64,000 bases of DNA. Source: Suillus spraguei (Eukaryota; Basidiomycota; Agaricomycetes; Boletales; Suillaceae). Shown piece after piece: positions 10,931 through 23,055 of this stretch (position 1 is its first letter; each line of letters starts with the position of its first letter). The stretch covers positions 124,001 to 188,000 of the forward strand of contig JABCPU010000072.1 in the NCBI GenBank assembly GCA_016800925.1. Reading direction: 5' to 3'. Both the position numbers and the translations under genes were made by a program. Under the pieces are notes generated by a model. It was not told the DNA's origin. It was given only the letters and a program-made list of their open reading frames with translations, and did no database searches.

Positions 10931-12352
10931 ACGGCTACACTTTCCGATTGGACTTTTCTCACCACTTCTCAAAATGACTTAACGACCGGCATGATCAGAG
11001 TTCAGCATGCTCTCCAGCGATCATATGATCCAAAACTTACACGCATTTGTACATACCACATCGGATAATCCAAGGTGGATGGATATTCAATCGCCATCGC
11101 ATGCCACAAATTCCAACTCTTGTCTCTCGTTTATATCTTGTGGTGTTATAGCAGGGTCATTAACTTAATTTGCTTGCTTTCTTCCGATGCATAATAGACT
11201 TTATCAACATCAACAGAATAACCCGCAAACATAGACTTTGATGCTTTTTATTTAAGTAGTCTTTCTTGTATCTCTTGTGTGTGTGGACAGTACGTAGTTA
11301 GTGAATGTTCTAGCTTACATGTACACATACATTGGGGGATGCGTTCAACGCCCAAGCAATCTGTCGGAGGTTGTCCTTTGTCGGTGTATCTCCGGATACT
11401 ATTGGTAGCATGGGAGTCTCTGACTTCATAGGAGTATCATGGAGCATCTTCTAGAAAATCTATACTTGGGTCCAACTTGCATGAAGTTCGCTCTCCACTG
11501 AACTGGGCCAGATGACGCAAAAGTGACTTGACGGCAATCACCACTTAAGAACCACACCGCATAAAAAGGTTTAGACTCAAAGGCCGGATAATGCAAATTG
11601 GGTTTACATCCTGCAATGGGGCAGCGCTTAGAAGCAGGGGGCCCCTGACCAGAAGGTTAATGACTCCACGCCCAATTTGCTTATTTGAAAAACGAGGGTA
11701 CCTCGTGCTAGGGCCCATCGCGAGCTCTCTTTGTGCGGACTTTCGTCTATAGTACCGGTGTTAGTGACCAATCGGACTTGGACACGTGCTTTTGGGATTT
11801 GTCCTTTTATGAAACCTCCACTGGCAACGGATAATTGATATCAAGCCACCAAAGATAGTTGACAGAAGCATCTAATGAGTACAGGTATGAGCGGCAACGT
11901 GGGTCAAAATGACTTCTAGTTCAACGACATTCTTCGCATGTGCGGACCACCTCTTTGCATACTTGCCATAGACGGACCACCCGTACATACATGTCCGGTC
12001 TTGCACGCCATCATACGGAGGGATCAATATTACCGCCAGAAAGTTATGAAACCCGAAACAATGACAACTAATGGGTACTGCCTGTACGTTAGAAATTTGT
12101 TGTCGCACTCCGACGTAATTCGTTGCAAGGCTATAATTAATTCGTTGAGGTCATCGTGTTAATCAAGGGTTTCGAATAACGTCACAGTCAATTTGGATCC
12201 CACAGCAGGGTCTGTTTCAATCAGAAATTACCCCCGCCCGCAGTGCGATGTCGAGAGTGGTCGGCATACATAGTAACACGTTCGGTTTGTACCCTAGTTT
12301 TGTGCCCTGCCTCGTGTAAGAGATGATGACGTTGATTTACTGTATCGGAGAT
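10931..12352. other. Intergenic, nothing recognised
   Basis: Contains the 3' untranslated region of the preceding gene and otherwise only short ORFs without domains. No tRNA, repeat or transposon end was recognised. Confidence 0.5.
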
Positions 12353-13347
12353 TCTGCAGCCTGCGACGTTTCTCAGGTCGTCAAGACTCATCAGGCGCAG
12401 GAAACGTAAGTCTGATAGCAAAGATGCATGCAGGCTTCTTCAAGATAGAGCATTGGCTTCGTCGAGATAATGGAGTCAGCCTAGAAGTGAGAAGTGTGAG
12501 AATAATGAAAAAAATCGACAAGAAAGTTGTAAGCTTTCCTCGATGTCCGACATTCAAGAAAGTGTATAACGTTTAGCGTCAGGGTCACTCTGATATCGAA
12601 AACAGAGTTCTCAAGCTTGTCTGTCGAGGATGGGACGCGGGTGTAATGGTAGATCAGACATTAAGTGCATTTCGTCGAATGCACATGCCTCCATCAGACC
12701 CTCGCTAGCTACAAAGAATTCAGGAGCTTTTAGAAGCTTTCAAGATAAAGTGATAACAACTTGCCGCATACTTCCGCCGCAAGTGCGGCATATCAACGTT
12801 GGAGCCTGGAGATAGCGCCCACGAGGTTAACGTATAGGTATCCCGGCGGGTGGCCGACAACTTGTCGGGAATTCTATAGCCTGTGAAAGCACGTTTCTCA
12901 GGTCGTCGAGGTCAACGTAAGTCTGATAGCAAAGATGCGTGCAGGCTTCCTCAAGATAAAGAAATGACTTCGTCGAGATAAACGAGTCAGCTTAGAAGTG
13001 GGAGAATGATCAAGAAATCGACAAAAAAAGTGAGACACCTTCTTCGATGTCAGTACGGTCGTCAGGGTGACCCTGCCGTTGAGGACAGAGTTCCCAAGCT
13101 TGTCCGTCGAGGCGATACATGCAGGTGACGCTGGTGTAAAGGTAGGGACGTTAGTATAACCTAACCCCACACGACTACGAAGAATTCAGGAGCTTTTAGA
13201 AGCCTTCAAGATAAAGTAACAACAACTTACCACCCGCATACTTCCGCCGCAAGTCTGGATATCGACACTAGTGGAGTTAAAAAATAATGCCTATGCGAGG
13301 CCGTCTAACGTATGTTGCATTAGGACATCCCGGCGGGTGGGCGGCAA
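12353..13347. repeat. Two-copy direct duplication, about 0.5 kb each
   Basis: Unit A (about 12353-12861) and unit B (about 12880-13347) share ordered landmarks. These are ACGTTTCTCAGGTCGTC, AACGTAAGTCTGATAGCAAA, ATGCAGGCTTC/GTGCAGGCTTC, AAGAATTCAGGAGCTTTTAG, GCATACTTCCGCCGCAAGT and ATCCCGGCGGGTGG. Copies have diverged by substitutions and small indels, so this is not a fresh duplication. Neither unit has an intact long ORF. A 90-codon minus-strand ORF in unit B (12898-13170) has no counterpart in unit A and no recognisable domain. What the unit was originally is unknown. Confidence 0.75.
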
Positions 13348-16300
13348 GTACATCGCGAAGCGGATATTGACGAGATACTTCAAATTGCATGTATGACCAA
13401 AGCTTGCGCGATCCGCCGAGTGATCAGAAATGACGCATTCAATGTTCTAGGCGTGCGTACTGGAAGTGCCGGATCATCGTGATTCACATGGTACATTGTA
13501 TGACCTAAGCATCTTCCAGAAGTTGAGGGAAAATCAGTCGCATCGCACCGCAGAAGTCGCTCTTAACGTTATTCATGGATGAACAGGATTAGACGGGAGA
13601 AGATAATATCTGCAGCGAATCAGAAATATGCATGGTCCAACGATAGCGGTTAACCCACTGAAGCGTTCACTTGCTTGACTGAGTGGTTTCTCGCCATCTT
13701 CATCTGCCCGTTCCGTTGCAAATAACTCCTAATTCCGAGGTAGCATATTACAACGTATGCAGGGTAGCACCTGCCTTTGGAAGCTTCTATCACCGTTGTG
13801 GCGCATTCAATGGCAGGTGTGATATGCCTAGTCAGTCGGTATTTGAAACCACGGGGAACGTACTATTTTGGCTGATCTGAATTACAAGACCAAGTACTGT
13901 CATGAGACGTGATAGCCTTGGTGCAGTGGCGTGGTGGATGAAACGAGATGTCGTTCTGTTGATGATGTCACGCCTGCGGCACGAATGCCTTTTCCTGGAG
14001 AAAGCACGATATGTAACTGTACAATGGAATCTAGCCCGGATGTAGTACGCCTGTATTGCATTAGCTATTAGTTCGAACCTTTCGAACCTATACCTACTGC
14101 AATATCATGATGGAACGTTGACTTTGAACTTTGTAAAGCAATGATTTGTGGCTGTGCAATCATTTAAACGGTAGCACTCACTGAACATGCTCCACGCCAC
14201 TGAGCGTCGAGCATAGATTGTTAAAGATAAATTCAAAATGGCATGCAATGTTTCAACAAGGTAACAGTACTTTTGTCTTTTACATGACTGTCTTAATGAT
14301 AAACAGTACTAGAAATGTCATGACTGAAGATGCGACCAGACGGTCGTCTGATGGCAAGAGATGAATGCGAGCAAGGGCTGCCCTTTGCTGTGTTGTGGGT
14401 GTCATCCACCTTGATGTGTGCCACAGCCTAAGCGGTTCTTAGTAACGACTCGTAAGTATTGCAGTGCTATAGCCTTGCTTCCAAATCGACGACGTCTCGG
14501 ATGGTTCTGTGACAGGCTGTCAAATATCAGACTTGGATGAGTCCTGATGCTAATCTCCCTTGACCGCCTGTTACAGCATCATGGCAGCCCCCGCCATGTG
14601 GGTCACGGCATGCCTCTCATATGCATTGGTTGCTTTTCAGACTAGATTAATCAACTGTTGTTGTTCCCGCTATTTCATGGAGGTCTTTCAATGAACGCTT
14701 TCTGGTACTTTGACGACTACTGTGTATGGTATTCTGGACCCAATCGGCGCGTCGCGCGCTGTCGGCGCGATGTGATGCAAGACGTCTCTTGCAGAATCCA
14801 ACCTGGGATTCTGCACCTGGTCATTGCCACGCTATCGTAAGCGACGAGTCAAGTCCCCTATGAGGTGATTCATTCCCCTGTCGCAACGTAATTTCACAGT
14901 GTGATGGGTTCTGTGTAGTTTATTGACGACGTCTATGGTCCGGCAGATCTATTTGTTTGATCACAGATATCGAGCGTGATCCTAATTTACCGAATTTTTC
15001 GCGTTTGCAGCGATTCAAGCATCTAATTTATACATTGTGGGCATCCTCGTTCACAAGGTCGCGCATCCCAGGGGTCTGTATTTCTACTCAACCACATACA
15101 TATCTGCATGGAGTCTTTATTTAACTTGTTGCATGCTCGAATCCCAAGACCGCACTGTACGGTACCATGTAATTTGATTTCTTTGAAACGAATTGAGGCA
15201 GTTATCTTGTCACGGCGGAAATGAAGAATCGACGAGGCGTCAAATGCACGGTACAGCGGACTCTGAGTTCGTGCACGATAACTTTCTATCTCTTTGAATT
15301 CAAGTGGTGTTTTGGATGGTTCGATCTTAATGAGAGATAACGATGGCTTCGTCGACTTCGCTGGTGTTATAAATGTACTATATCAGGTTTAATGGAAAAT
15401 ACATGGCAAGATTTTTCAGCATGGGCGCCTTAGTGGTTTCACAGGAGAGTCCAGTCATGCACTTTTTGAATTAATTTATGTCTATTGGAGCAGTACTCTG
15501 TGCAGGACAATACATGCATCACGAGTTGCGGGGACCCCTGTTCCCAGGTCACACCAGGAGACATAAACGCCGAGTCGCCGGAGAAGATATGCGGCACTTC
15601 TTCCAACGGAGACATGGCGTCGTCCAGGTCAGCGATATAAAAGCAGCCAAAGGAGAGAGCCAAATTTCTAAAGAGCGGCGACGGTTCAACTGGTATACCG
15701 GGATTATCATGAGAAACAACCCAACAGTAAAATTATATTTCGTCGTTATCAAGGCACCGCGCTATTTTAAACGGTGAGTGACACAGGACAGACAACAGGT
15801 GTATTTCGTCGAAGGCATGTGCTTGCATCGGACCTACGAGTGAACCGGTGCTGCCTCTGACTTGGTCAACTAGCAAACAACTTTCCACAGGACGGATTTA
15901 GGAACTTTACGAAAAGGGACCACAGGGCCGTATTGACGTACACGTTTACTGTCACCTCCGAGTTTCCTGGTCGTGAAGTGTTCCATGTTCCATGTTAGGG
16001 AGATGCGGCTTCGCGGTCCGAGTGATCGTCCGCTACGTACTTACTGGTACATAGTGCTCCATTGGCAGGTCTGATTCAAGTCGCTCAGGCTGCGATGCGG
16101 GCTCCAGTTGTACAAACCGGACATCTGTTGCCGCATGTCCAAGCCTAGCTTGGATTTGAGAGTTCGAAATGTTAAACAGGGGAAGTTGCAATTGACCGCG
16201 CCATAGAGTCACAAGAGAAAGGGAAGGGGCGAATCACAAATTATCAGCGATGGGAGACTCACTAAATAGTTTACTACATAGTGGAGTATATATGAGTTTA

Positions 16301-16686
16301 TCCCGTGCTATATCCGCATTGCAGACGAATATTATTGACTCGCCTATCAAGGACACTGACAATCAAAACGAAATGTTTAATGATCATGAGTGGACAGGCA
16401 CACGCTGTCTTAACCAACGGAAATATCACATATGTGAATGACATTAATGAATGACAAGAGTAGTACTTGTCATGAGCGTGGAAATGCTGCTTTGATCCCA
16501 CATTTGTAGCGTGGCTGTCAAAATGAGGGGCGACTCCACCACTTGCACCTCAGCTTTGAATGGCAATATGACCTAGCGCTTCTCGTTCGCATTTCAGAGT
16601 CATCAGAAATGTAGCTCATATCAAATGGCTGTGCTCACAGTTATATACAGTTGGAGGACCTAACTTTCGGGTCTCGATGTCTACAA
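13348..16686. other. Gene-poor stretch, nothing recognised
   Basis: About 3.3 kb with only short ORFs (for example 13683-13880 and 15478-15777) lacking recognisable domains, splice-linked continuity or repeats. It ends at the stop codon of the acetoacetyl-CoA synthetase gene. Confidence 0.5.
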
Positions 16687-19457
16687 TTAGAGCTTTGCTA
16701 TTGTCTTTAAGCCCACCAAACCTTCGATATCTCTGTACTTGTAGTACAGATCAAGCGACTCAGGGTTTGCCACAGTCCCACTTGGCTTTAAATCGGACCC
16801 CGAAACAATCCGCTTCACTGCAATCTCAATTTTCTTGCCATTTACAGTGTACTGCACAGGCATCAGGATCGTCATGTTCACCGCATAAGCGGCACACGTA
16901 CCGGGATGTCTGTTGTATCAAACACGTAGGCTGGCACGTGTCTTGGGCTAAGGCTGGTCCTGATCGCGCTCTTGATGCGGTCAATGAGGGCAGGTGTGAG
17001 CTTGTGCCCTGCGCGCATCTTCAGGAAGAGCAAGACACGCTCGTCATGGTCTTGTGTCCTCCGTTGGCCCACACACAACGAGTCATCGAGTTCATCGGAG
17101 AAAGACTCTAGGACAGCGTAGATCTCCGCTGAGCCAAACCGGACACCAGAGGGGTTGAGTACGCCATCGCTGTGGAAATGATTGGATCAGCTTGCATGAG
17201 GCAAACATAAAAACAGTCAGTACCTCCGCCCCAGAAAGATGAATCCTGACGTCTTCGGATTTTTGACTACAAAATCGCCTTGACGCCAGACTCCTGTGCT
17301 CCGCATCAATGTAAGCATGATATCAATATCTGGACGAAATCAGGAGGACTTACCTGGGTACATGTCGTAATATGCCTGTCGAAACTTTTCACCAGACTCG
17401 TCGCCCCAGAAACAAACAGGTATCGAGGGATGCGGACGGGTGATGACGAGTTCACCAGGCTGACCTGTGTTCTCAATGTTCTTACCCGCGGGATCGAATA
17501 ACTCAACGGCCATGCCGAGAGATTTGCCTTGAAGTTCTGTGTGGAACGTACAGTTAGTCGAAGTTAAGAGAATGGTACTTCGGACACAACCTCCGGCATG
17601 TAGTGGGAAACTCAACACGCAAGAGACAACTGAGGAGCGCGAGTTTAGGCACGTAACAAGCGACCTAACGAAAACTCACGTGCACAGAACACGTCTGTCC
17701 CTCCAGAAGAGGAACCTACATGCAGTTTCCTACCAAACGCCTCGTGCGTCCACTCCATCAAAGGTGCAGTTGTTACAGCTCCTGTGATCGTCATCTCACG
17801 AAGAGCTTCAAACGATGCAATTTCAACTACAAAAATAATTAGCGTCGATTCTCAATGCTATAATCCGACCATACGCGGCTTGATACCCCTCATCTGGACT
17901 TCGGTCAGAAAACGTGGACTTGTGCCGAATACTGTGACACTAAAAAGGAGTTTAGTCACTGATGATCTGTGTTCGTTAATGTTTTCGCACCCCTGGTCAT
18001 TAATGAACTTGAGATAACCCTTAAGATCAGGGTGGAATGGTGATCCATCGTAGAGGACAATGCGTGCACCACATGCAAGACCTGAGAGCATGAATGGCCA
18101 CATCATCCAGCCCGTCTTGTATGGGTATGAGCTGATCACTTCACACTGTATTTGTATATGTGATTGCTTACTGTAGTGTATTGGAAATAGACATCAGTCG
18201 GGAGCATGCCAAAGCCAATCATGCAGTCTTTTTTGCTGTTCATAAGAGCACCCTAAACGGGGAGATAAACAACAGGATATGGCACGTTAGTGGGAGGCGT
18301 ACCCCACCGCAGTGGACTATGCATTTTGGTGGACCGCTTGTCCCCGAGGAGTACAGGATGTACAACGGATGATTGAAAGGCAATTGCTCAAATTCCAATG
18401 GTCGACTATCACCTGATGCAAGGAAAGAATTCAATGTAACACTAAACAAACATGTAAGAACACGCGTTGATGAATAGGAATCATGGACAAACCTGTTAGG
18501 TATGTTTAAAGACCCAGGGACGGTGTTTCCGGTCTTCACACTCGGTAAGGTAATGATGCGCTGTACACCATATGTGCGGAGGTCCTGCGCCACTTCCACA
18601 GCCTTCTGCACTAGGCTGACTGTCTTCCCCGCGTAAACAATTTCCGTCTCTGTGAAAATGAGCTTTGGTTTGATCTGCCTGTACCTATCAAGTATGCCCT
18701 AATCAAGGTGGAACGTCTTGCGAGTCTATGAGAAATACGATAAGGCTGACCTGGGTACCCATGTCAGTTGCGGTACTGGAGAATATTGCCCCTACACTGG
18801 AAGTCGCAAGAGCAACCACAACAGCGGTGATGGAGTTGGAGATGATAGCTGCGACCATTCAAGATTAACAATCTGTGGCAAACTCTACGGGCGCCTCCTT
18901 CTCTCACCCGCAACCCTATCTCCAACCTTCAATCCATTCGCGCGCATCGCGGCAGCCATTTTGCGTACCATCTCTCTTAGCTCGTGGAAGGTATAATGCG
19001 ACACGATTCCGAGTTCATTGCTTGCTGTGCATGCAATACCATCGTCGTCTCGGTAGAGAAGGTTCTCCGCGTAATTGAGGCGTACTCCGGGAAACCATTC
19101 AGGTACTTCCTCGTATTTGCCCTTTTGGACTATCTATAGTGATATTCGGTATCATAAGGAAAGAACGCCAATATGAGTTGACATACCTTTGTGGGATCTG
19201 GGGGGACAGAAGATAAAATACCTATAAACTGCCAGAGGTCGAGCCAGAAAGTGTAATTGGACACCGAGTATGCATGCAGATCATGATAGTCCTCTACGGC
19301 ATAAACTCCAGTTAGGCTCTCATTACACGAGGGACATCAACGCACTGAGTTTCAGGTTGTGCTTGAGGTTAATTTCACGCCTTAGCTTCTCACAGACAAC
19401 ATGAGACGGATAAGCGGGTGTCCAAATAAGACGTGACTGGTCGAACTGAGCGCTCAT
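16687..19457 (-). CDS. Acetoacetyl-CoA synthetase (AMP-forming)
   Basis: The translated exons follow the acetoacetyl-CoA synthetase order throughout. The start (MSAQFDQSRLIWTP) is followed by DYHDLHAYSVSNYTFWLDLW, WFPGVRLNYAENLL, ATSSVGAIFSSTATDMG and the AMP-binding signature LYILYSSGTSGPPKCIVH. Then come TGWMMWPFMLSGLACGA, LYDGSPFHPD, VTVFGTSPRFLTEV, LNPSGVRFGSAEIYAV, DDSLCVGQRR and finally YTVNGKKIEIAVKRIVSG with the conserved C-terminal lysine-bearing NGKK motif. The enzyme activates acetoacetate with ATP and CoA in the cytosol, feeding ketone-body or leucine-derived acetoacetate into lipid or sterol synthesis. Around a dozen short introns are needed; those I tested (before DYHDLH, before AIISNS, before YTVNG) keep the frame, so the gene seems functional. 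A KDZ transposon begins about 400 bases upstream of its start. Confidence 0.85.
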
Positions 19458-19854
19458 TGCAGTGCACTTCGGTTATATTTGCAGTTGACTTGGGTACAAG
19501 TTGGGGATCGCTTAGCCTGCAGGGAATCTCGGTCGTTCGTGCTCAGCTTATAAGGCGTCCTCTCCTGCCCTGGGAATAGTGCTGCTGGCAGAACTCCTGG
19601 ATATCCCGATGTCACGGTACGTCACAGAAGACTTCTACATTCTCAGAATTTTCCCAGTGACTTGCACATGATACATATTACAGAAGATAACGATAACCTC
19701 GAAAAGTACAGGTTGGATTATCCAAGGATCCACTGCCAGCAGTAACTTGAAGGTGATGCAACTTTTGGAACTTTACGTAACAGTCTGAGCGACTAGGATG
19801 AATATGTTACCCAAAACGCAAGTCAGTATGGTCTAGGGTACTGCAGAGATACGC
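19458..19854. promoter_or_regulatory. Upstream region of acetoacetyl-CoA synthetase up to the KDZ end
   Basis: Only about 400 bases separate the start codon from the transposon terminus, so the insertion may have replaced distal promoter sequence. No specific binding site was recognised. Confidence 0.4.
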
Positions 19855-20651
19855 CACCTGGATAGCCCAATTGGGAAGCCTTACTAGGCTTAGCAATAGC
19901 GTGCCTCGTGAACTTTATTTAGGCTCGAAACTCGAAATATTCCAACACCAGCGTTAAATAACGCCCTAAATATTCTATTAACTTTGTACTGTAGCCTATA
20001 GCTAGGCTGGCACGTATCCCGCCTTATCCCGCCCTACGCCTGATACCGGCACTTTCCGCAAATCGCCCAACTTAGTCATAGAGGTTCATCTGGCGGGTTT
20101 CTCACGCCTCTGTACTCCTACCCCCTACACTGCTGCACACTGCACGCTGCCGCCGCTGCTTCTACAGCCCAGCAGCCATCACCCAGGCCAACACTACGCT
20201 CTACAACATCCGCCCATCTTCCCCACCCAAAACCCCAGCGCCTCAGTGGTCTGTGCGCCCCCAGCTTGCAGTGCTGCAAGCATCCTGTAGGCTGCCTCTC
20301 ACCTCGATCTACAATGCTTGTGCCCAGCACCAAGTCGTCTCTGTGTCCCAAGAACGCTTCCTGCACCAACCTGCTTCCCACCTCATCATCCTTGCCCACC
20401 ACTGCCCTCTACAACACCTGCCCAAGTGGTCCGTGCGCCCACTGTCAAACCTAGTCTTAGCTAACCGCCTACGCCTACAGAATCTTGCCTTGCGGATCGC
20501 ACCATTCAGATCCACCAACGCCTGGTGTCATCTACTCACCTACGCCTACAGACTCGACACTCGGGGATCGCACCATTCAACCGTTTGTCGACCTGGTCCG
20601 TGCGCCCACTATCACCCCGTCTCAGCTAATCGCCTACGCCTATAGGATCTT
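19855..20651 (+). repeat. KDZ left terminal inverted repeat
   Basis: About 797 bp mirrored at 29817-30613 with only scattered single-base differences. An example is TTGCGGATCGC on the left against TTGCAGATCGC when the right copy is reversed. The long ORFs found here in both copies (up to about 200 codons) are rich in Pro, Ser and Leu and are probably chance readings of a GC-rich repeat. Confidence 0.9.
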
Positions 20652-20820
20652 GACTTGCGGATCGCACCATTCAGATCCACCAATGCCTGGTGTCGTCTAC
20701 TCGCCTACGCCTACAGACTCGACACTCGGGGATCGCACCATTCAACCGTTTGTCGACCTGGTCCGTGCGCCCACTATCACCCGGTCTCAGCTAATCGCCT
20801 TGCGGATCGCACCATTCAGA
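20459..20820 (+). repeat. 165-bp tandem repeat at the inner end of the KDZ left repeat
   Basis: Units begin with AGCTAACCGCC or AGCTAATCGCC at 20459, 20624 and 20789, a period of 165 bp. The first two are full and the third is shortened by an internal deletion. Only the first unit is mirrored in the right terminal repeat. The left end has therefore expanded after, or the right end contracted from, an ancestral array. Confidence 0.85.
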
Positions 20821-21170
20821 TGTCAACTTTCAGGCCACCTGGACTGTGCGTCCCCCTTGCCTCTCACTTCATCAAGCTTGCAGTTCCCACTGACGCCTCA
20901 TTTGAAATATAATATTTTAAGACACCACTGCTGCCACCATTGCCATCCCGTCAGTTTGAAGACACCACTGCTATCGCCCTTGCCATCCTGTCAGTCCGGC
21001 ACTTTCTCAAGTGTGCAGACTATCAACAATGCTTAGAGGGACCGAGGCTTCGAGCTAGAGGGCCGCACAATCACATTATTGGTAGTACTTGACAACTGTA
21101 CGCAACAATATATTTTTTTTTGCAATACACAACCTCCATTCTGATATTAATGAGTGATGCCATACACAAA
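20821..21170. other. KDZ subterminal non-coding sequence
   Basis: Lies between the left repeat array and the 3' end of the first accessory gene. No ORF with a recognisable product. Confidence 0.5.
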
Positions 21171-21284
21171 AGCTATGACTCGACACTAGGTAAGTATAAG
21201 TGAACCTCCCTCACTACAACATTGGCGCGAGCTATGACTCGACACTAAGTATAAGTGAACCTCCCTCACTCCAACATTGGCACG
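21171..21284. repeat. 59-bp direct duplication at the 3' end of the KDZ accessory gene
   Basis: AGCTATGACTCGACACTA occurs at 21171 and again at 21230. Both are followed by AGTATAAGTGAACCTCCCTC and then a CAACATTGGC block. The second copy contains the stop codon and last codons of the accessory gene, so part of the coding end has been duplicated downstream. Confidence 0.8.
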
Positions 21285-22795
21285 GGGCCAAACATTCGAT
21301 CTAAGTCAGCCAACACTCTATCACAGTCAAAGGGAAAGAAGTCATCACCAGGAACAGGTGGCTCTGTATCACGAGCAGCTGGATCAGGTAACTCTTCATC
21401 ACCAGCCTCGCTGTCCTCAATAGTCTCAGCACTCTTGTACTGTTTGCGACGAGTTGTTGCAGGTATTGCTGCACTGCGGCGCTTCGTCCCTTTGTCAGAT
21501 CGAGTGCGGCGGCGGCGATCAATTATTGCGCCACTCTTGAGCTTCTCTTCATGCTCCAGACGGAGTTTCTCGAATTCTTCGTCGCTCAAGGACTTCCAGT
21601 AAGTCGTACCATCATCCCACCTATTGCAAAGCATCTGGAGGTCCGGAAGTGCACTCGATACTTGACTAAGATTTGTAAACGGAATTTGATCTGGCCATCC
21701 TTCCACAACAACCTGGTACCGCTGTACAACGTTGCAGAAGTAATGCGCCCATTGCATTTTTGCGCCAGTGTCACCGGTACACTCCTCTATTAATGAAATA
21801 AGTAAATTAATGTTGTAAATGCCAAAAAAAAAAAAAACTTACGAAGCTTTCGGTTGATGATGTCACGGATTTCTGCGCGTTTATCGGAGACGCGCTTCTG
21901 GTGGTTTTTCGCAGAACCTGAATACAATTAGAACGATGTAGCAATAAGAACAAAGACACTAACCTTTCATCCCCTGGACGGCGAAGCCTTCCATTTTGCT
22001 GACTAAATCTTGATTATCGATACCCATCACAGTGTCCATGAAAATGTCAACACCTTGAGTAGCAAACGCGACACCTCGGAGGGGAACATCCGTAGAACCA
22101 CGTGTAGTGTATAGAATAGATTCCGCGCCTGTACGACAATGGAGGCTCTTGAGCTAGAAGATGTGAGGAAATGTCAGAGACAAATTCAAAAAAGAACTAC
22201 CTCGTTTTCCACTGCCTTCAAGGTTTGCGTGATATCGTTGATTTTCGACTTGGCCGTAACACGAACACCTGTCTTCTTCGTCTCTTTCCATTCAGTGAAC
22301 TCGGCGAGAAGTTCAACTTGTTCTTCATTTGAGAGTGCGAGGTATTCGGACTTGTGTTCTCGGACAAGTGTTTGGAGCACCGCTTTACCATGGCTATCTA
22401 AAAAAAAAAACACTTGAGCACAACAGAACACGATGACACAATTATAATAAAAACTTACCGTTCTCTTTATCTTTGTTTTTCTTCCAGCAGAACGCGTTCC
22501 ATAAATTAGCCTTAGAGCGCTTTGAACGGAGAAGGCCACGACCTATGTATAAATCGTTCTGAACTTGGCGGATACTTTTGTGGTGTGAAGACGCAATCAA
22601 TTTGGTAGCATCATCGAGCTGCTTCCATGTGTCATCTAAGGCGTCCTTGAACCGAAGAGATTTGGTGCGTCGCTCGAGCCTGAGAGCCGCACGGGCTTCT
22701 TTACTGAGCACAACGTTCGAACGTCGACGGGCAGGTGGCTGGATGAGTCTAGCGTTTGAACTGCGCTTGTTGGCGAAGAATGACTGGGCAACCAT
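21266..22795 (-). CDS. KDZ-associated accessory protein B (unknown function)
   Basis: The gene starts MVAQSFFANKRSSNARL and reads through about five exons ending FGPVPMLE. Boundaries such as KDKEN|DSHGKAV, ENEV|LKSLHC, VQGMKG|SAKNH and RKL|QECTG keep frame with GT-AG introns. The N-terminal half is basic (RLERRTKSLRFK, SKRSKANLWNAF). The centre has ILYTTRGSTDVPLRGVAF and MGIDNQDLVSKMEGFAVQG. The C-terminal part carries MQWAHYFCNVVQRYQ, a basic RRRRTRSDKGTKRR stretch and an acidic tail. Proteins of this shape recur beside KDZ transposases in Agaricomycetes, as I recall; DNA binding is inferred only from the basic segments. It lies downstream of accessory gene A on the same strand. Confidence 0.7.
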
Positions 22796-23055
22796 TAGCT
22801 ACAAGGAAGCAGCGGAGACAAGTCAACAACCTGCAATCATTCATCCAGCTATTTAACGCACCGAGAAGGAAATTTTCACTCCGTCAACATTGTGGTTAGG
22901 CTCAAATATCACATCATTCTGTACTAAACAAGGCAGAAACATCTGAGATCTACAGTAATAGTAAACCGAAAAGGTAAAGCGCACATGAAAAAACTAAAAT
23001 GCCAAGGATCTTGAGGATGGTGGTAAGCACAGATGACTGATTCTATGAATTGAAA

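Noticed and set aside
12615..12700. tRNA-like phrase GCGGGTGTAATGGTAGAT
   Set aside because: No acceptor, anticodon or T stem can be formed around it.
20253..21036. Long ORFs (130-183 codons) in the left KDZ repeat, with matching ones in the right repeat
   Set aside because: They translate a GC-rich inverted and tandem repeat, are low in complexity and overlap in several frames and strands.
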